Below, piece by piece: positions 1 to 10,479 of a stretch of 64,000 nucleotides of DNA; the first letter of the stretch is position 1, and each line of letters starts with the position of its first letter. The DNA lies in assembly GCF_000427885.1 (NCBI RefSeq), contig NZ_KE386602.1, forward strand, positions 52,582 through 116,581. Reading direction: 5' to 3'. The translations under genes and the position numbers were made by a program. Origin of the DNA: Glycomyces tenuis DSM 44171 (lineage in GTDB: Bacteria > Actinomycetota > Actinomycetes > Mycobacteriales > Micromonosporaceae). The notes beneath the pieces are model-generated. The model saw only the letters and a list, made by a program, of their open reading frames with translations, did no database searches and was not told the DNA's origin.

Positions 1-1
1 C

Positions 2-1231
2 GGCCTGATCACCGTCGGCGTCCTGCTGTTCAACACCTCCGTCTCGCTGGGCCTGACCATCTTCATCGGCGTGTTCCTCGTCGGCCTGATCACCGGGCCG
101 GTGCTCAGCCGCCTCCAGAAGCGCCAGCAGGCCTACCGCGACCGCATCGGCGACATCACCGACCGCGCCTCCGACATCGTCGCCGGGCTCCGCGTCCTGC
201 GCGGCATCGGCGGCGAGCGCCGCTTCAGCGACTCCTACCGCCGCGATTCCGCGCGGCTGCGCGGGGCCGGCTACCGCGTCGCCCCACCCATGGCCTGGCT
301 CAACGCCCTCGGCGAAGGCACCCCCGCGATCCTCCTCGGCGTCGTCGTGTGGCTGTCGGGCCGCCTGGTCGCCGCCGAGGAGATCACCGTCGGCCAGATG
401 GTCGCCGCCTACGGCTACACCGGTGCGCTGCTGCTGCCCGTCCACTGGCTCATCGGCACCTCCTACCGCATCATCGAGGGCCGCGTCGCCAGCGGCAAGA
501 TCTGCGCCCTGCTCAACGTGCCCGAACGGGACGCCGTCGCCGAGCCGCGGCCCGGCCCGCACACCGGTGCCGCGCTGCGGGACCCCGAGTCCGGCCTGAC
601 CGTCGAAGGCGGCGAGCTGCTCGCCGTCGCCTCCGCCGACGCCGACCGCGTCGCCGAGGTCTTCGACCGCTTCGCCGCCTACACCGACGGCGAGGCCGAC
701 TTCGGGGCCGTGCCGGTGTCCCGGATGGACCGCGACGAGCTGCGCCGTCGCGTCCTGGTCGCCGACCACGACGCCTACCTGTTCGCCGGGACCCTCGCCG
801 AGGTCATCGCCGGGCGCGAGGGCGCGGACCGCGTCCGGGCGGCCGTCGAGGCCGCCAGCGCCGCCGACGTCGTCGACTCCCTGCCCGAAGGGCTCGACAC
901 CGAAGTGGACAACCAGGTCCGCACCCTCTCCGGCGGCCAGCGCCAGCGGCTGCGCCTGGCCCGCGCCCTCGCCGCCGACCCCGAGGTGCTGCTGCTCCAC
1001 GAGCCGACCTCGGCGGTCGACTCCCACACCGAGTCCCGCATCGTCGAGCGCGTCGCCGCCGCCCGCGCAGGGAAGGCCACCGCCGTGGCCACCACCTCGC
1101 CGCTGTGGCTCGGCCGCGCCGACAAGGTCGCGTTCGTCCGCGACGGCAAGGTGGTCGCCGCCGGCCCGCACCTGGAGCTGTTCGAGAACCGGCCCGACTA
1201 CCGCGCCCTCGTCACCAGGGAGGCCGAATGA
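2..1231 (+). CDS. ABC exporter half-transporter (membrane + ATPase domains), degenerate Walker A; 5' end outside window
   Basis: The reading frame is open from the window edge, so the start and the first membrane helices are missing. What remains is the C-terminal part of an ABC exporter membrane domain and a complete ATPase domain. The ATPase is uneven: where Walker A should be (about nt 629-652) the sequence reads ASADADRV, with no GxxGxGKS/T. The signature motif LSGGQRQR (nt 926-949) is perfect. Walker B reads LLLHEP, with His (nt 998-1000) in place of the usual Asp but the catalytic Glu kept. The stop overlaps the ATG of the next gene (ATGA), so the two halves are almost certainly made together as a heterodimer. 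The substrate cannot be told from the sequence; drugs, lipids, siderophores or peptides are all possible. Confidence 0.93.
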   Translation, partial: GLITVGVLLFNTSVSLGLTIFIGVFLVGLITGPVLSRLQKRQQAYRDRIGDITDRASDIVAGLRVLRGIGGERRFSDSYRRDSARLRGAGYRVAPPMAWLNALGEGTPAILLGVVVWLSGRLVAAEEITVGQMVAAYGYTGALLLPVHWLIGTSYRIIEGRVASGKICALLNVPERDAVAEPRPGPHTGAALRDPESGLTVEGGELLAVASADADRVAEVFDRFAAYTDGEADFGAVPVSRMDRDELRRRVLVADHDAYLFAGTLAEVIAGREGADRVRAAVEAASAADVVDSLPEGLDTEVDNQVRTLSGGQRQRLRLARALAADPEVLLLHEPTSAVDSHTESRIVERVAAARAGKATAVATTSPLWLGRADKVAFVRDGKVVAAGPHLELFENRPDYRALVTREAE

Positions 1232-3012
1232 GCACCGAGATGAGCACTCCCGCAGCGAAGACCGGCCAACTGCCCGTCGCCGATCGCGCCGACGTCCGCC
1301 GCGCCTTCGCCGTGCTGCTGCTGTCCGAGAAGCGCCGCGTCGCCTTCGCGATCGGCCTGCACCTGGTCGCCGCGGTCGCCGCCGCCGTCGCGCCGATGCT
1401 GCTGGGGGAGATGATCGACGACCTCGCCGCGGGCGGCAGCGCCTCCGGCGTCGACCGGCTCGCCATCGGCATCGCCGCCGCCGTCGTGGCCGTCGTCGTC
1501 TTCACCTGGGCCGGCACCTTCGTGTCCCACCGGCTGGGGGAGCGGCTCTCGGCGACCATGCGCGAGCAGTTCGTCGACCGCAGCCTCAGACTGCCGATGC
1601 CCGTGGTGGAGCAGGCCGGGTCCGGCGACCTGATGACCCGCTCCTCGGCCGACGTGCCCGAGGCCGGCGGCCTGTTCCGCGACGGCGTCCCGCAGGTGAC
1701 CGTCTCGGTGCTGAAGGTCCTGGTCTTCCTCGGCGCGATGCTGTGGGTCAGCCCCCTGCTGGGGCTGTGCATGCTCGTGGCCGTCCCGCCGATCACCGTC
1801 GGCACCCGCTGGTACCTCAAGCGCGCCCGCGACGGCTACCTCCGTGAACGCGAAGCCGAATCGAGCATCGGCGACACCATCGGCGCCTCGGCCGACGGCG
1901 CCCGCACCACCGAGGCGTACCGGCTCGAGGACCGGCGCCGCCGCGCCGGCGACGCGACGGTCGCCGGCCACTGGAGCGCCGTCCGCTACACCCTGTTCCT
2001 GCGCAGCGTGTTCTTCCCGTTCCTCGACGGCACCTACGCCCTGCCGACGGCCGCAGTGCTGCTCGTCGGCGGCGCGTTCTACTTCAACGGCTCGGTCAGC
2101 CTCGGCATGGTCGCCAGCTGCGCGGTGCTCACCCGCCAGATCATGTTCCCGCTCGACCACATCCTGATGTGGGTCGAGCGCGTCCAGCGCGGCTTCGCCG
2201 CCCTGGCCCGCGTCGAAGGCGTCGCCGAAGCCGAGAGCACCGACGCGGGCGCGACCGCCGAACGGCCCGTCGACGGGACGGTCGAGCTGCGGGAGGTGCG
2301 CTTCGCGTACCCGACCGGCGGCGACGTCCTCCACGGTGTGAGCCTGACGGTTCCGGCCGGGCAGCGGCTCGCGGTCGTCGGCCCCTCCGGCGCCGGGAAG
2401 TCCACGCTCGCCCGGCTCGTCTCGGGTGCCGACGTGCCCCGCGGCGGCTCCGTGACCATCGGCGGGGTCGAGGTGGCGGCCCTGCCGCTCGACGAGCGCC
2501 GCAAGCGCGTCACCCTGGTCACGCAGGAGCACCACGTGTTCAACGCGACCCTGCGCGACAACCTGATCCTCGCCAAGGCCGAGGCGGGCGACGAGGAGCT
2601 CGAGGCCGCGCTGGCCGCCGTCGGCGCCGACTGGGTCTTCGACCTGCCCGACGGGCTCGACACCGGCCTGGGCGGCACCGCCAGAGAGCTCGACGCGGCT
2701 TCGGCCCAGCAGATCGCCCTGGCCAGGATCATCCTGGCCGACCCCGACGTGGTGATCCTCGACGAGGCCACCGCGATGCTCGACCCGCGGGCGGCCCGCG
2801 ACACCGAGCGCGCCCTGGGGGCGGTCCTGGAGGGCCGCACCGTCATCGCGATCGCGCACCGGCTCCACACCGCGCACGACGCCGACCGCATCGCCGTCGT
2901 CGAGGACGGCCTGGTGGCCGAGCTGGGCGACCACGACGAGCTCATCGCCCGCGACGGCCACTACGCCGACCTCTGGAGGGCCTGGCACGGCGAGCTTGCG
3001 AGCCGTAAGTGA
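1228..3012 (+). CDS. ABC exporter half-transporter (membrane + ATPase domains), degenerate signature motif
   Basis: A 594-residue ABC exporter half with an N-terminal six-helix membrane domain and a C-terminal ATPase. Walker A is canonical (GPSGAGKST, about nt 2380-2406) and Walker B is LDEAT with the catalytic Glu. The signature motif, normally LSGGQ, is LDAASAQ (about nt 2689-2709). This is the mirror image of its partner: the good Walker A/B here can pair with the good LSGGQ there, and the two damaged motifs face each other in the second site. The ATG at 1228 overlaps the upstream stop by 4 nt. The last codons (HGELASRK) are encoded by the first copy of a tandem DNA repeat that continues downstream. 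Confidence 0.95.
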   Translation: MSTEMSTPAAKTGQLPVADRADVRRAFAVLLLSEKRRVAFAIGLHLVAAVAAAVAPMLLGEMIDDLAAGGSASGVDRLAIGIAAAVVAVVVFTWAGTFVSHRLGERLSATMREQFVDRSLRLPMPVVEQAGSGDLMTRSSADVPEAGGLFRDGVPQVTVSVLKVLVFLGAMLWVSPLLGLCMLVAVPPITVGTRWYLKRARDGYLREREAESSIGDTIGASADGARTTEAYRLEDRRRRAGDATVAGHWSAVRYTLFLRSVFFPFLDGTYALPTAAVLLVGGAFYFNGSVSLGMVASCAVLTRQIMFPLDHILMWVERVQRGFAALARVEGVAEAESTDAGATAERPVDGTVELREVRFAYPTGGDVLHGVSLTVPAGQRLAVVGPSGAGKSTLARLVSGADVPRGGSVTIGGVEVAALPLDERRKRVTLVTQEHHVFNATLRDNLILAKAEAGDEELEAALAAVGADWVFDLPDGLDTGLGGTARELDAASAQQIALARIILADPDVVILDEATAMLDPRAARDTERALGAVLEGRTVIAIAHRLHTAHDADRIAVVEDGLVAELGDHDELIARDGHYADLWRAWHGELASRK

Positions 3013-3142
3013 GCGCAGCACGGTGGGCTTGTGAGCCGTAAGTGAGCGCAGCACGGTGGGCTCGCGAGCGTAAGTCAGCTCAGCACGGTGGGCTTGCGAG
3101 CGTAAGTCAGCTCGGCACGGCGAGTTCACGAGCCGCAGATGA
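2985..3142 (+). repeat. Short tandem repeat, about five copies of a 32-33 bp unit
   Basis: Five head-to-tail copies begin at 2985, 3018, 3051, 3083 and 3115, each opening with GCACGG followed by a GCGAGC..GTAAGT core. Copies 1-2 are 33 bp, 3-4 are 32 bp, and copy 5 is degenerate. Copy 1 lies inside the end of the ABC exporter gene and supplies its last codons and stop. There are no spacers, so this is not CRISPR. Confidence 0.85.
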
Positions 3143-3161
3143 ACCGGCCCCGAAACGAAAT

Positions 3162-3189
3162 CGGGCCCCGGGCTTTCGCCCGGGGCCCG
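3162..3189. terminator. Hairpin terminator, 12-bp perfect stem, 4-nt loop
   Basis: Arms 3162-3173 and 3178-3189 are exact reverse complements, all G/C, around a TTTC loop (GAAA on the other strand). No T-tract follows, which is usual in actinomycetes. It ends the ABC exporter transcript after the tandem repeat. Confidence 0.75.
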
Positions 3190-3774
3190 TCACTGGCTCG
3201 AGAACACCACCACAAGTCGGAACACCCACCGACTCGTTATTAGCAAGGAAACAGAAAGGAAACCAGGAAACCCGTTCCGAACCAGTGATAGCAATCATAG
3301 ACCACGATCGGCTCATTTTGAAGGGGCCTCTGGTCTCCGTTTCACCATGCGGTCTCCGCGCTGGTCGCGGGCCTGAAGCGATCGAGCCCGGCGCTGGCGC
3401 GCGGCAGCGCTCCGACCGTTGCACCCCAACGGGACCCGTGCCCTTCACGCGGACGTTCCCCATGCCGTACCAAGCGGTAACAATTTCACAACGCGAGTTG
3501 CGCACGCCACATTTCCACGGCCCCATCCGGTGAGCGCGACACCACATAGTGTGCGAATCGCAACGAAACGCCCGCGCCGAGAAGGCCTCTCGCAGCCCAC
3601 CCGCCCCACCGATCCCAGAAGGCGCCGCGACACGACCTCCTCCCCGGCCGCGCCCGCCCCGCCGCCGCCCGCCGGCCGAGGCGCCGCACGACGCACCGGA
3701 TTCGCCGCAGGGCCGCCGACCGCACCCGCGGCGCACGACCTAGACTCGATAGGTCTTCCCGCAGCTAGAAACCG
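3190..3774. other. Gene-free gap upstream of gatC
   Basis: About 585 bases with no convincing gene on either strand; the open frames here are rich in Arg, Pro, Gly and Cys and lack a recognisable domain. The stretch 3228-3330 is clearly more A/T-rich than its surroundings. A likely gatC -10 box, TAGACT, is at 3741-3746. The rest holds no tRNA or other feature that I can recognise. Confidence 0.5.
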
Positions 3775-3790
3775 TTAGGAAACATCTGTC

Positions 3791-4090
3791 GTGAGTACGA
3801 TTTCACGCGAGGAAGTCGCGCACCTGGCGCGGCTGGCCCGCCTCGAAGTCACCGACGACGAGCTCGACGCCTTCGCCGGGCAGCTCGACGTCATCCTCGA
3901 ATCGATGAAGACCCTCGGCGAGGTCGACACCGACGGCGTCCAGCCGACCTCGCACGCGGTGCCGCTGGTGAACGTGTTCCGGGAAGACCGGCCCCAGCCC
4001 TCGCTGCCCCGCGACGCCGTCCTCGCGGGCGGCCCCGACACCGCCGAGGACCGCTTCCGCGTCCCCCGCATCCTGGACGAGGAGGCCTAG
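3791..4090 (+). CDS. gatC: Asp-tRNA(Asn)/Glu-tRNA(Gln) amidotransferase subunit C
   Basis: A 99-residue GatC. GatC is the small clamp that wraps around GatA and GatB in the amidotransferase that turns Glu-tRNA(Gln) into Gln-tRNA(Gln), and Asp-tRNA(Asn) into Asn-tRNA(Asn). The N-terminal segment [18 protein letters not shown] is the classic GatC helix, and the [15 protein letters not shown] stretch and the C-terminal FRVPRIL are also typical. The start is GTG with an AGGA about 10 nt upstream; a -10 box (TAGACT, 3741-3746) precedes it. It is first in a gatC-gatA-gatB operon with gaps of 3 and 5 nt. Confidence 0.97.
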   Translation: MSTISREEVAHLARLARLEVTDDELDAFAGQLDVILESMKTLGEVDTDGVQPTSHAVPLVNVFREDRPQPSLPRDAVLAGGPDTAEDRFRVPRILDEEA

Positions 4091-4093
4091 CCC

Positions 4094-5629
<1,536 letters not shown>

Positions 5630-5634
5630 CCGAG

Positions 5635-7122
5635 ATGACGAAACTCAACACCTACGAGGCGGCCCTCGCCGCCTACGAGCCCGTCCTCGGCCTCGAGACC
5701 CACATCGAGCTCGACACGGCCACGAAGATGTTCTGCGGCTGCGCGACGACGTTCGGCGCCGAGCCCAACGCACAGGTCTGCCCGGTCTGCCTGGCCCTGC
5801 CCGGCGCGCTGCCGGTCGCCAACAAGGCCGCCGTCGAGGCCACCATGAAGATCGGCCTGGCCCTGAACTGCCGCATCGCCGAGTGGACCCGCTTCGCCCG
5901 GAAGAACTACTTCTACCCGGACATGCCGAAGAACTTCCAGACCAGCCAGTACGAGGAGCCGCTCTGCGAGGACGGCTACGTCGACGTCGTCGTCGACGGC
6001 GAGTCCTACCGCGTCGAGATCGAACGCGTCCACCTCGAAGAGGACACCGGCAAGACCCTCCACGTCGGCGGCGCCACCGGGCGCATCCACGGCGCCACCG
6101 AGTCCCTGGTCGACTACAACCGGGCCGGGATCCCCCTGGTCGAGATCGTCACCAAGCCCGTCCCGGGCACCGGCGCGCTCGCCCCCGAGGTCGCGCGCGC
6201 CTACGCCACCGAGCTGCGCGACATCGTCCGCTCCCTGGGCGTCTCCGACGTCCGCATGGAGCAGGGGTCCATGCGCTGCGACGTCAACGTCTCCCTGAAC
6301 CGGCCCGGCGACGAGTGGGGCACGCGCACCGAGACCAAGAACGTCAACTCGCTGCGCAGCGTCGAACGCGCCGTGCGCTACGAGATCCGCCGCCAGTCCG
6401 CGCTGCTGGACTCCGGCGACAAGATCCTCCAGGAGACCCGCCACTTCCACGAGACCACCGGCGAGACCAGCCCGGGACGATCCAAAGAGGAGGCCACCGA
6501 CTACCGGTACTTCCCCGAGCCCGACCTGGCCGTCATGGAGCCTTCGAAGGAGTGGGTCGAAGCGCTGCGCGCGAGCCTGCCCGAGCCGCCCCGCAAGCGC
6601 CGCGAGCGACTCCAGGCCGACTGGGGCCTGGGGGACAAGGAGATGCAGTCGGTGGTCAACGCCGACGCCGTGGAGCTCATCGAGGCCACCATCGCCGCCG
6701 GCGCCGGCGCGTCCGGCGCCGTCAAGTGGTGGCTCGGCGAACTCTCACGGCGCGCCAACGAGACCGGCGCCGAACTCGGAGCCCTGGCCATCACCCCGGC
6801 CCAGGTCGCCGAGCTCCAGGGCATGGTCGAGGACGGCCGGCTCAACGACAAGCTCGCCCGCCAGGTCATCGACGGCGTCCTCGCCGGCGAAGGCGGCCCG
6901 GCCGAGGTCGCCGCCGCCCGCGGCCTGGAGGTCGTCTCCGACACCGGCGCGCTCGAGGCCGCCGTCGACGAGGCGATCGCCGCCAACCCCGCTGTGGCCG
7001 AGAAGATCCGCGGCGGCAAGCACGCCGCCGCCGGCGCCCTCATCGGCGCGGTCATGAAGGCCACCAAGGGACAGGCCGACGCCGGGACGGTCCGCCAGAT
7101 CATCCTGGACAAGCTCTCCTAG
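5635..7122 (+). CDS. gatB: Aspartyl/glutamyl-tRNA amidotransferase subunit B
   Basis: A 495-residue GatB, the kinase/amidotransferase subunit that phosphorylates the misacylated aminoacyl-tRNA and accepts ammonia from GatA. The N-terminal part has the GatB catalytic core with the [10 protein letters not shown] start and a Cys-rich zinc site (FCGCATTF...QVCPVCL). The C-terminal third is the YqeY-like tRNA-binding tail. The ATG start lies 5 nt after the gatA stop. A hairpin terminator follows at 7140-7176. Length and all blocks are normal. Confidence 0.97.
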   Translation: MTKLNTYEAALAAYEPVLGLETHIELDTATKMFCGCATTFGAEPNAQVCPVCLALPGALPVANKAAVEATMKIGLALNCRIAEWTRFARKNYFYPDMPKNFQTSQYEEPLCEDGYVDVVVDGESYRVEIERVHLEEDTGKTLHVGGATGRIHGATESLVDYNRAGIPLVEIVTKPVPGTGALAPEVARAYATELRDIVRSLGVSDVRMEQGSMRCDVNVSLNRPGDEWGTRTETKNVNSLRSVERAVRYEIRRQSALLDSGDKILQETRHFHETTGETSPGRSKEEATDYRYFPEPDLAVMEPSKEWVEALRASLPEPPRKRRERLQADWGLGDKEMQSVVNADAVELIEATIAAGAGASGAVKWWLGELSRRANETGAELGALAITPAQVAELQGMVEDGRLNDKLARQVIDGVLAGEGGPAEVAAARGLEVVSDTGALEAAVDEAIAANPAVAEKIRGGKHAAAGALIGAVMKATKGQADAGTVRQIILDKLS

Positions 7123-7139
7123 CCGCACCCGAGCACGCG

Positions 7140-7176
7140 AACGGCGCCGGTCCCGAGTCGAGAGGTCGGCGCCGTT
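7140..7176 (+). terminator. Terminator of the gatCAB operon
   Basis: Arms AACGGCGCCG (7140-7149) and CGGCGCCGTT (7167-7176) pair perfectly around a 17-nt loop, 18 nt after the gatB stop. Confidence 0.7.
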
Positions 7177-7244
7177 CGTCATCCGTTGGTGTGAGCCGCG
7201 ATTCCCCGATGTGTCGAATCCGGATGTCGTCCACGCGGCCTTGC

Positions 7245-7514
7245 TACGCTGGACCGGTCGGCACCGCCGCGTTCGGGGTGCGCCGGCTTCACCGCTGAGG
7301 GCCCGTCCGCGGCCCCGAGCATCGCCGAGACGGCGAACGGCCAGAGGAGGTGAGAGTCAAATGGGCGATGATCCCAGTTCTAGTCGAGATACGAACGTTT
7401 TTTCCCATTTTGCTTCCACCGTGCTCTGTGTCCGGTCTACAGCGAGGCGTGCCGCCTGATCCTGTGATCGAGCGCTGAGAGCGCGGCCGTCTCTCGTGCT
7501 AGGAGGTGGTCCCG
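7245..7514 (+). promoter_or_regulatory. mgtE promoter and long leader
   Basis: A TANNNT -10 box (TACGCT, 7245-7250) would start transcription near 7257 and leave a leader of about 250 nt before mgtE. The leader holds a short ORF with a strong ribosome binding site (7361-7459), a T-rich patch (7399-7405) and G/C hairpins between 7470 and 7500. I looked for an M-box (ykoK) magnesium riboswitch and did not see its conserved blocks. Such a long leader before a magnesium transporter is likely regulatory. Confidence 0.45.
7361..7459 (+). CDS. Candidate leader peptide upstream of mgtE
   Basis: A 32-codon ORF with ATG at 7361, preceded at good spacing by AGAGGAGG. The peptide begins MGDDPSSSRD: two acidic residues and a proline directly after the start. 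In enterobacterial mgtL/mgtP and proposed actinobacterial leaders, acidic/proline runs near the N-terminus destabilise ribosomes when magnesium is low, and this switches on the downstream transporter. That mechanism here is an inference from context and composition. The ORF ends 55 nt before the mgtE start. It could also be a chance ORF. Confidence 0.45.
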   Translation: MGDDPSSSRDTNVFSHFASTVLCVRSTARRAA

Positions 7515-8858
7515 GTGCCGAACCAGACCATCCAACCCATTTCCCCCGCGGCCATGGACTCCCTCGCCGCACTCCGCGCCGACCTCGCCGAGGCCTCGGT
7601 CGTCGAACTCGCCGAAGAGCTCCCGCGCATGGAACTGGCCGACCAGGCCGTGCGTTTCCGCCTGCTCCCCAAGGACCGCGCGCTGGCCGTCTTCGAAGAG
7701 CTCGACACCGTCCACCAGCAGGAACTGCTCGACGCGCTCAAGACCGAGACCGTCCGCGACCTGCTCGACTCCATGGAGGCCGACGACCGGGCGAAGCTCT
7801 TCGACGAGATGCCCGCCGTCGTCGCCACCCGCCTCCAAGAGCAGCTGAGTCCGGCCGAGCGCCGCTCGACCGCGCAGCTGCTCGGCTACGACCCCGAGTC
7901 GGCCGGGCGCATCATGACCCCCGACTACGTGTCGCTGCGGGCCTCCATGAACGCCGCCGCGGCGATCGAACGCATCCGCCACCTGCGCTCGCGCCCCCGG
8001 CATCTGGACATCCTGCCGGTCACCGACGGGCACCGCAAGCTCATCGGCACCGTCGCCCTGCCCGACCTGGTCGCCGCCGACCCCGACGCGATCGTCGCCG
8101 ACCTCATGGCCGAGGACCACCACGTGGTCGTCACCGACACCGACCAGGAGGAGGCCGCGCGCCTCGTCCAGGAGGCCAACCTGGCCGCGCTGCCCGTCGT
8201 CGACCACGAGGACCGGCTCGTCGGGCTCATCACCTTCGACGACGCGATGGAGATCCTCGAAGCCGAGGACACCGAGGACGCCGCCCGGTACGGCTCGGCC
8301 GAGCCGCTGGAGCGGCCCTACCTGTCGGCGGGCGTGTTCATGCTCGCCCGCAAGCGCGCGTTCTGGCTGCTCATCCTCGCCATCGCCGGGACGCTCACCG
8401 TCTCGGTCCTCGACCACTACGAGGCCGAGCTGAGCAACGCGACCGTCCTGGCCCTGTTCGTCCCGCTGCTGACCGGCGCGGGCGGCAACTCGGGCTCGCA
8501 GGCCTCGGCGATGATCATCCGCGCCATGGCGGTCGGCGAGGTCCGCTTCTCGGACTTCTTCAAGATCGTCTGGCGCGAGGGCCGTGTCGGGATCCTGCTC
8601 GGCGCGATGCTCGGCCTCATCGGCGGCCCGGTCGTCGGCTTCATGTACGGGCCGAAGATCGGCGTCATCATCGCGGTGACCCTGCTGCTGATCTGCACCT
8701 GGTCGACACTGGCCGGCTCGTTCCTGCCGCTCGTCGCCAAGAAGGTCGGCGTCGACCCGGCCGTGGTCTCGGCGCCGATGATCTCGACCCTGTGCGACGC
8801 GACGGGCCTGATCATCTACTTCTCGATCGCGACGCTGGTGCTCGGCCCGATGATGTGA
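7515..8858 (+). CDS. mgtE: Magnesium transporter MgtE
   Basis: A 447-residue MgtE, a homodimeric Mg2+ channel in the cytoplasmic membrane. Domains in order: an N-terminal superhelical MgtE_N domain (to about residue 125) with the typical LAEELPRME and LDSMEADDRAKLFDEMP repeats, two CBS domains (about 130-255) that sense Mg2+, and a membrane domain of about five helices from residue 275 with the pore segment GAGGNSGSQAS. I prefer the GTG at 7515 because AGGAGG (7501-7506) is 8 nt upstream; a GTG at 7506 overlaps that site. A long leader with a short ORF precedes it. Confidence 0.95.
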   Translation: MPNQTIQPISPAAMDSLAALRADLAEASVVELAEELPRMELADQAVRFRLLPKDRALAVFEELDTVHQQELLDALKTETVRDLLDSMEADDRAKLFDEMPAVVATRLQEQLSPAERRSTAQLLGYDPESAGRIMTPDYVSLRASMNAAAAIERIRHLRSRPRHLDILPVTDGHRKLIGTVALPDLVAADPDAIVADLMAEDHHVVVTDTDQEEAARLVQEANLAALPVVDHEDRLVGLITFDDAMEILEAEDTEDAARYGSAEPLERPYLSAGVFMLARKRAFWLLILAIAGTLTVSVLDHYEAELSNATVLALFVPLLTGAGGNSGSQASAMIIRAMAVGEVRFSDFFKIVWREGRVGILLGAMLGLIGGPVVGFMYGPKIGVIIAVTLLLICTWSTLAGSFLPLVAKKVGVDPAVVSAPMISTLCDATGLIIYFSIATLVLGPMM

Positions 8859-8869
8859 GCCCTGGCGGG

Positions 8870-8900
8870 CGCCGCCGGGGCGCTCAGTCCCCCGGCGGCG
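8870..8900. terminator. Bidirectional terminator between mgtE and the phosphoesterase gene
   Basis: Arms CGCCGCCGGGG (8870-8880) and CCCCGGCGGCG (8890-8900) are exact reverse complements around a 9-nt loop. The hairpin overlaps the last codons of the minus-strand gene, whose stop codon lies in the loop. Confidence 0.65.
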
Positions 8901-10479
8901 TAGGCGAGGCGGTGGCCCCGTCCTCGAGCTCGGCCGCCTGCTCGTCGACGGGGATGACGGTGCGCTCCAGCGTGATGTCGGATTCGCCGACGGTGCCGAC
9001 CGAGATCGAGTCGTACGCCGTCAGCGCCTTGGTGTCGGGGTCGAAGTAGAGCACGTCGAGCTCCATCTTCAGCGGCTCCTCGGTGTCGAAGAGCCGCAGC
9101 CCGGACGCGCCGGTCGAGCCCTCGACCATGAGCGTCGTCCCCTCGCCGAGGTCCTGGACGGCCCGCTCGTGCGTGTGCCCGGCCAGCACCAGCGGCACGA
9201 CGCCGGTGAGCGGCAGCGACATCGGCGGCTCGTGGACCATCGCCACGTCGGCCCCGCCGGCGTCCTCGATCGCCTCTCTGAGCCGCTCGCCGGACTGCGT
9301 CAGCATCTGCTGGGCGTACTCGCTGGACGGCTGGTTGCCCTTGTCGGGGGTGAAGCGCGGATCCGCGACGCCGGCGAACCGGAGCCCTTCGACCTCCTGC
9401 ACCTCGCCGTCCAGGATCACCACGTTGTCGTAGGCGGCGAGCGCCGCGACCGTGGTCGCCGAGTCGTGGTTGCCCTTGACGAACACGTACGGCACGCTGA
9501 TCTGGGCGACCCCGCGCGAGAAGATGTCGGCCTCCTGCTCAGAGCCCCAGTCGTTCATGTCGCCGGTGTCGGCGACGACGTCGATGTTGAACTGCTCGAC
9601 GATCGTCTCCATGAGATGCCAGGACGAGGGGTTGAGGTGGAGGTCGGAGACGTGCATGACCCGGATCGTGTCGTCGTCGACGCCGATCTGCGGCATGTTC
9701 GTGGCGAGCGCGTAGAACCCGGAGATGTTCGTGACGAACTTCTGGAGGTTCGCGACGTACTCCTCGTAGTTCTCGGCGATGTCCTCGGCGTCGCCGACCA
9801 CCGAAGGGGCGTAGGACAGCAGGCCCTCGTAGCGCGGCTGCGAGATCGACTCCGGCTGGAGCGTCGAGGCGGCGTAGCCCATGAGCGCGGCGGTCATCGA
9901 CAGCGACGCCAGCCCCGTCAGCAGGGTGCGCCGCATGGTGCGGAAGGTGAGCGCGCCGACGAGCAGCCCGCACAGCGTCACGATCGCCAGCGCCTCGACG
10001 GCGACGCGCACCACCGCGTCGGTGACCTCGGAGGCCAGGTTCTCGGAGGCGGTGGTGACCCCGTCGGGGGTGTTGATGATGGCCTGGGCCTCTTCGGGGT
10101 CGACCGAGTCCAGACGCAGGTTCATCCCGATGGGGCCGTCGTGGCTGTCGAAGACCACCTGCCCCAGCGGCGGGACGGTCACGATCGTCTCGCCGTGGAT
10201 GTCGGGGTGCAGCGCCATGGTCGTGTGGAACGGCCCGATGTGGGCGCTCGTGTCGCCCACCAGGATCAGCCCGCCCGCGGCCGCGGCGGTGCCGACGACG
10301 AGGACCGCCGCGGCGGTCGCGAGGCGCCGCGCGGCCCGGGAGGCCCGCAGGCGCCGCCACCGCGATCGCGTCGCCCGCCCGGCACGGCCCACGCCTCGCC
10401 CCATCGCCTGCGCGCCGCGGCGGACGGGGCGGGCGGCGGACTTCAGACGCTGGGTGACCGAGACGTGCCGGTCGGGCAT
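8884..10479 (-). CDS. Membrane-anchored metallophosphoesterase
   Basis: A 531-residue protein. It has a very Arg-rich basic N-terminus, a membrane helix around residues 52-75, an extracytoplasmic stretch, and two further helices around 155-205. The C-terminal calcineurin-like phosphoesterase domain shows the metal-binding motifs in order: SDLHLN, DTGDMND, GNHDS and GHTHE. The topology places the catalytic domain outside the membrane. The substrate is unknown. The ATG at 10479 has a GAAGGAAG ribosome site and lies 37 nt inside the upstream sugar dehydrogenase gene, so the two are probably translationally coupled. The tail ends in a disordered acidic/Pro-Thr stretch. Confidence 0.88.
   Translation of the reverse strand: MPDRHVSVTQRLKSAARPVRRGAQAMGRGVGRAGRATRSRWRRLRASRAARRLATAAAVLVVGTAAAAGGLILVGDTSAHIGPFHTTMALHPDIHGETIVTVPPLGQVVFDSHDGPIGMNLRLDSVDPEEAQAIINTPDGVTTASENLASEVTDAVVRVAVEALAIVTLCGLLVGALTFRTMRRTLLTGLASLSMTAALMGYAASTLQPESISQPRYEGLLSYAPSVVGDAEDIAENYEEYVANLQKFVTNISGFYALATNMPQIGVDDDTIRVMHVSDLHLNPSSWHLMETIVEQFNIDVVADTGDMNDWGSEQEADIFSRGVAQISVPYVFVKGNHDSATTVAALAAYDNVVILDGEVQEVEGLRFAGVADPRFTPDKGNQPSSEYAQQMLTQSGERLREAIEDAGGADVAMVHEPPMSLPLTGVVPLVLAGHTHERAVQDLGEGTTLMVEGSTGASGLRLFDTEEPLKMELDVLYFDPDTKALTAYDSISVGTVGESDITLERTVIPVDEQAAELEDGATASPTPPGD

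Noticed and set aside
1198..3129. 643-residue open frame on the minus strand
   Set aside because: Opposite-strand shadow of the ABC exporter gene; low-complexity composition and no domain.
2985..3142. CRISPR array
   Set aside because: Repeats are directly adjacent, without spacers of unique sequence, and drift between copies.
3107..3736. 209-residue minus-strand frame in the gap before gatC
   Set aside because: Arg/Gly/Cys-rich translation without family features, running through the hairpin terminator.
7257..7505. M-box (ykoK) magnesium riboswitch before mgtE
   Set aside because: Expected by context, but I could not find its conserved sequence blocks; a covariance-model search would settle it.
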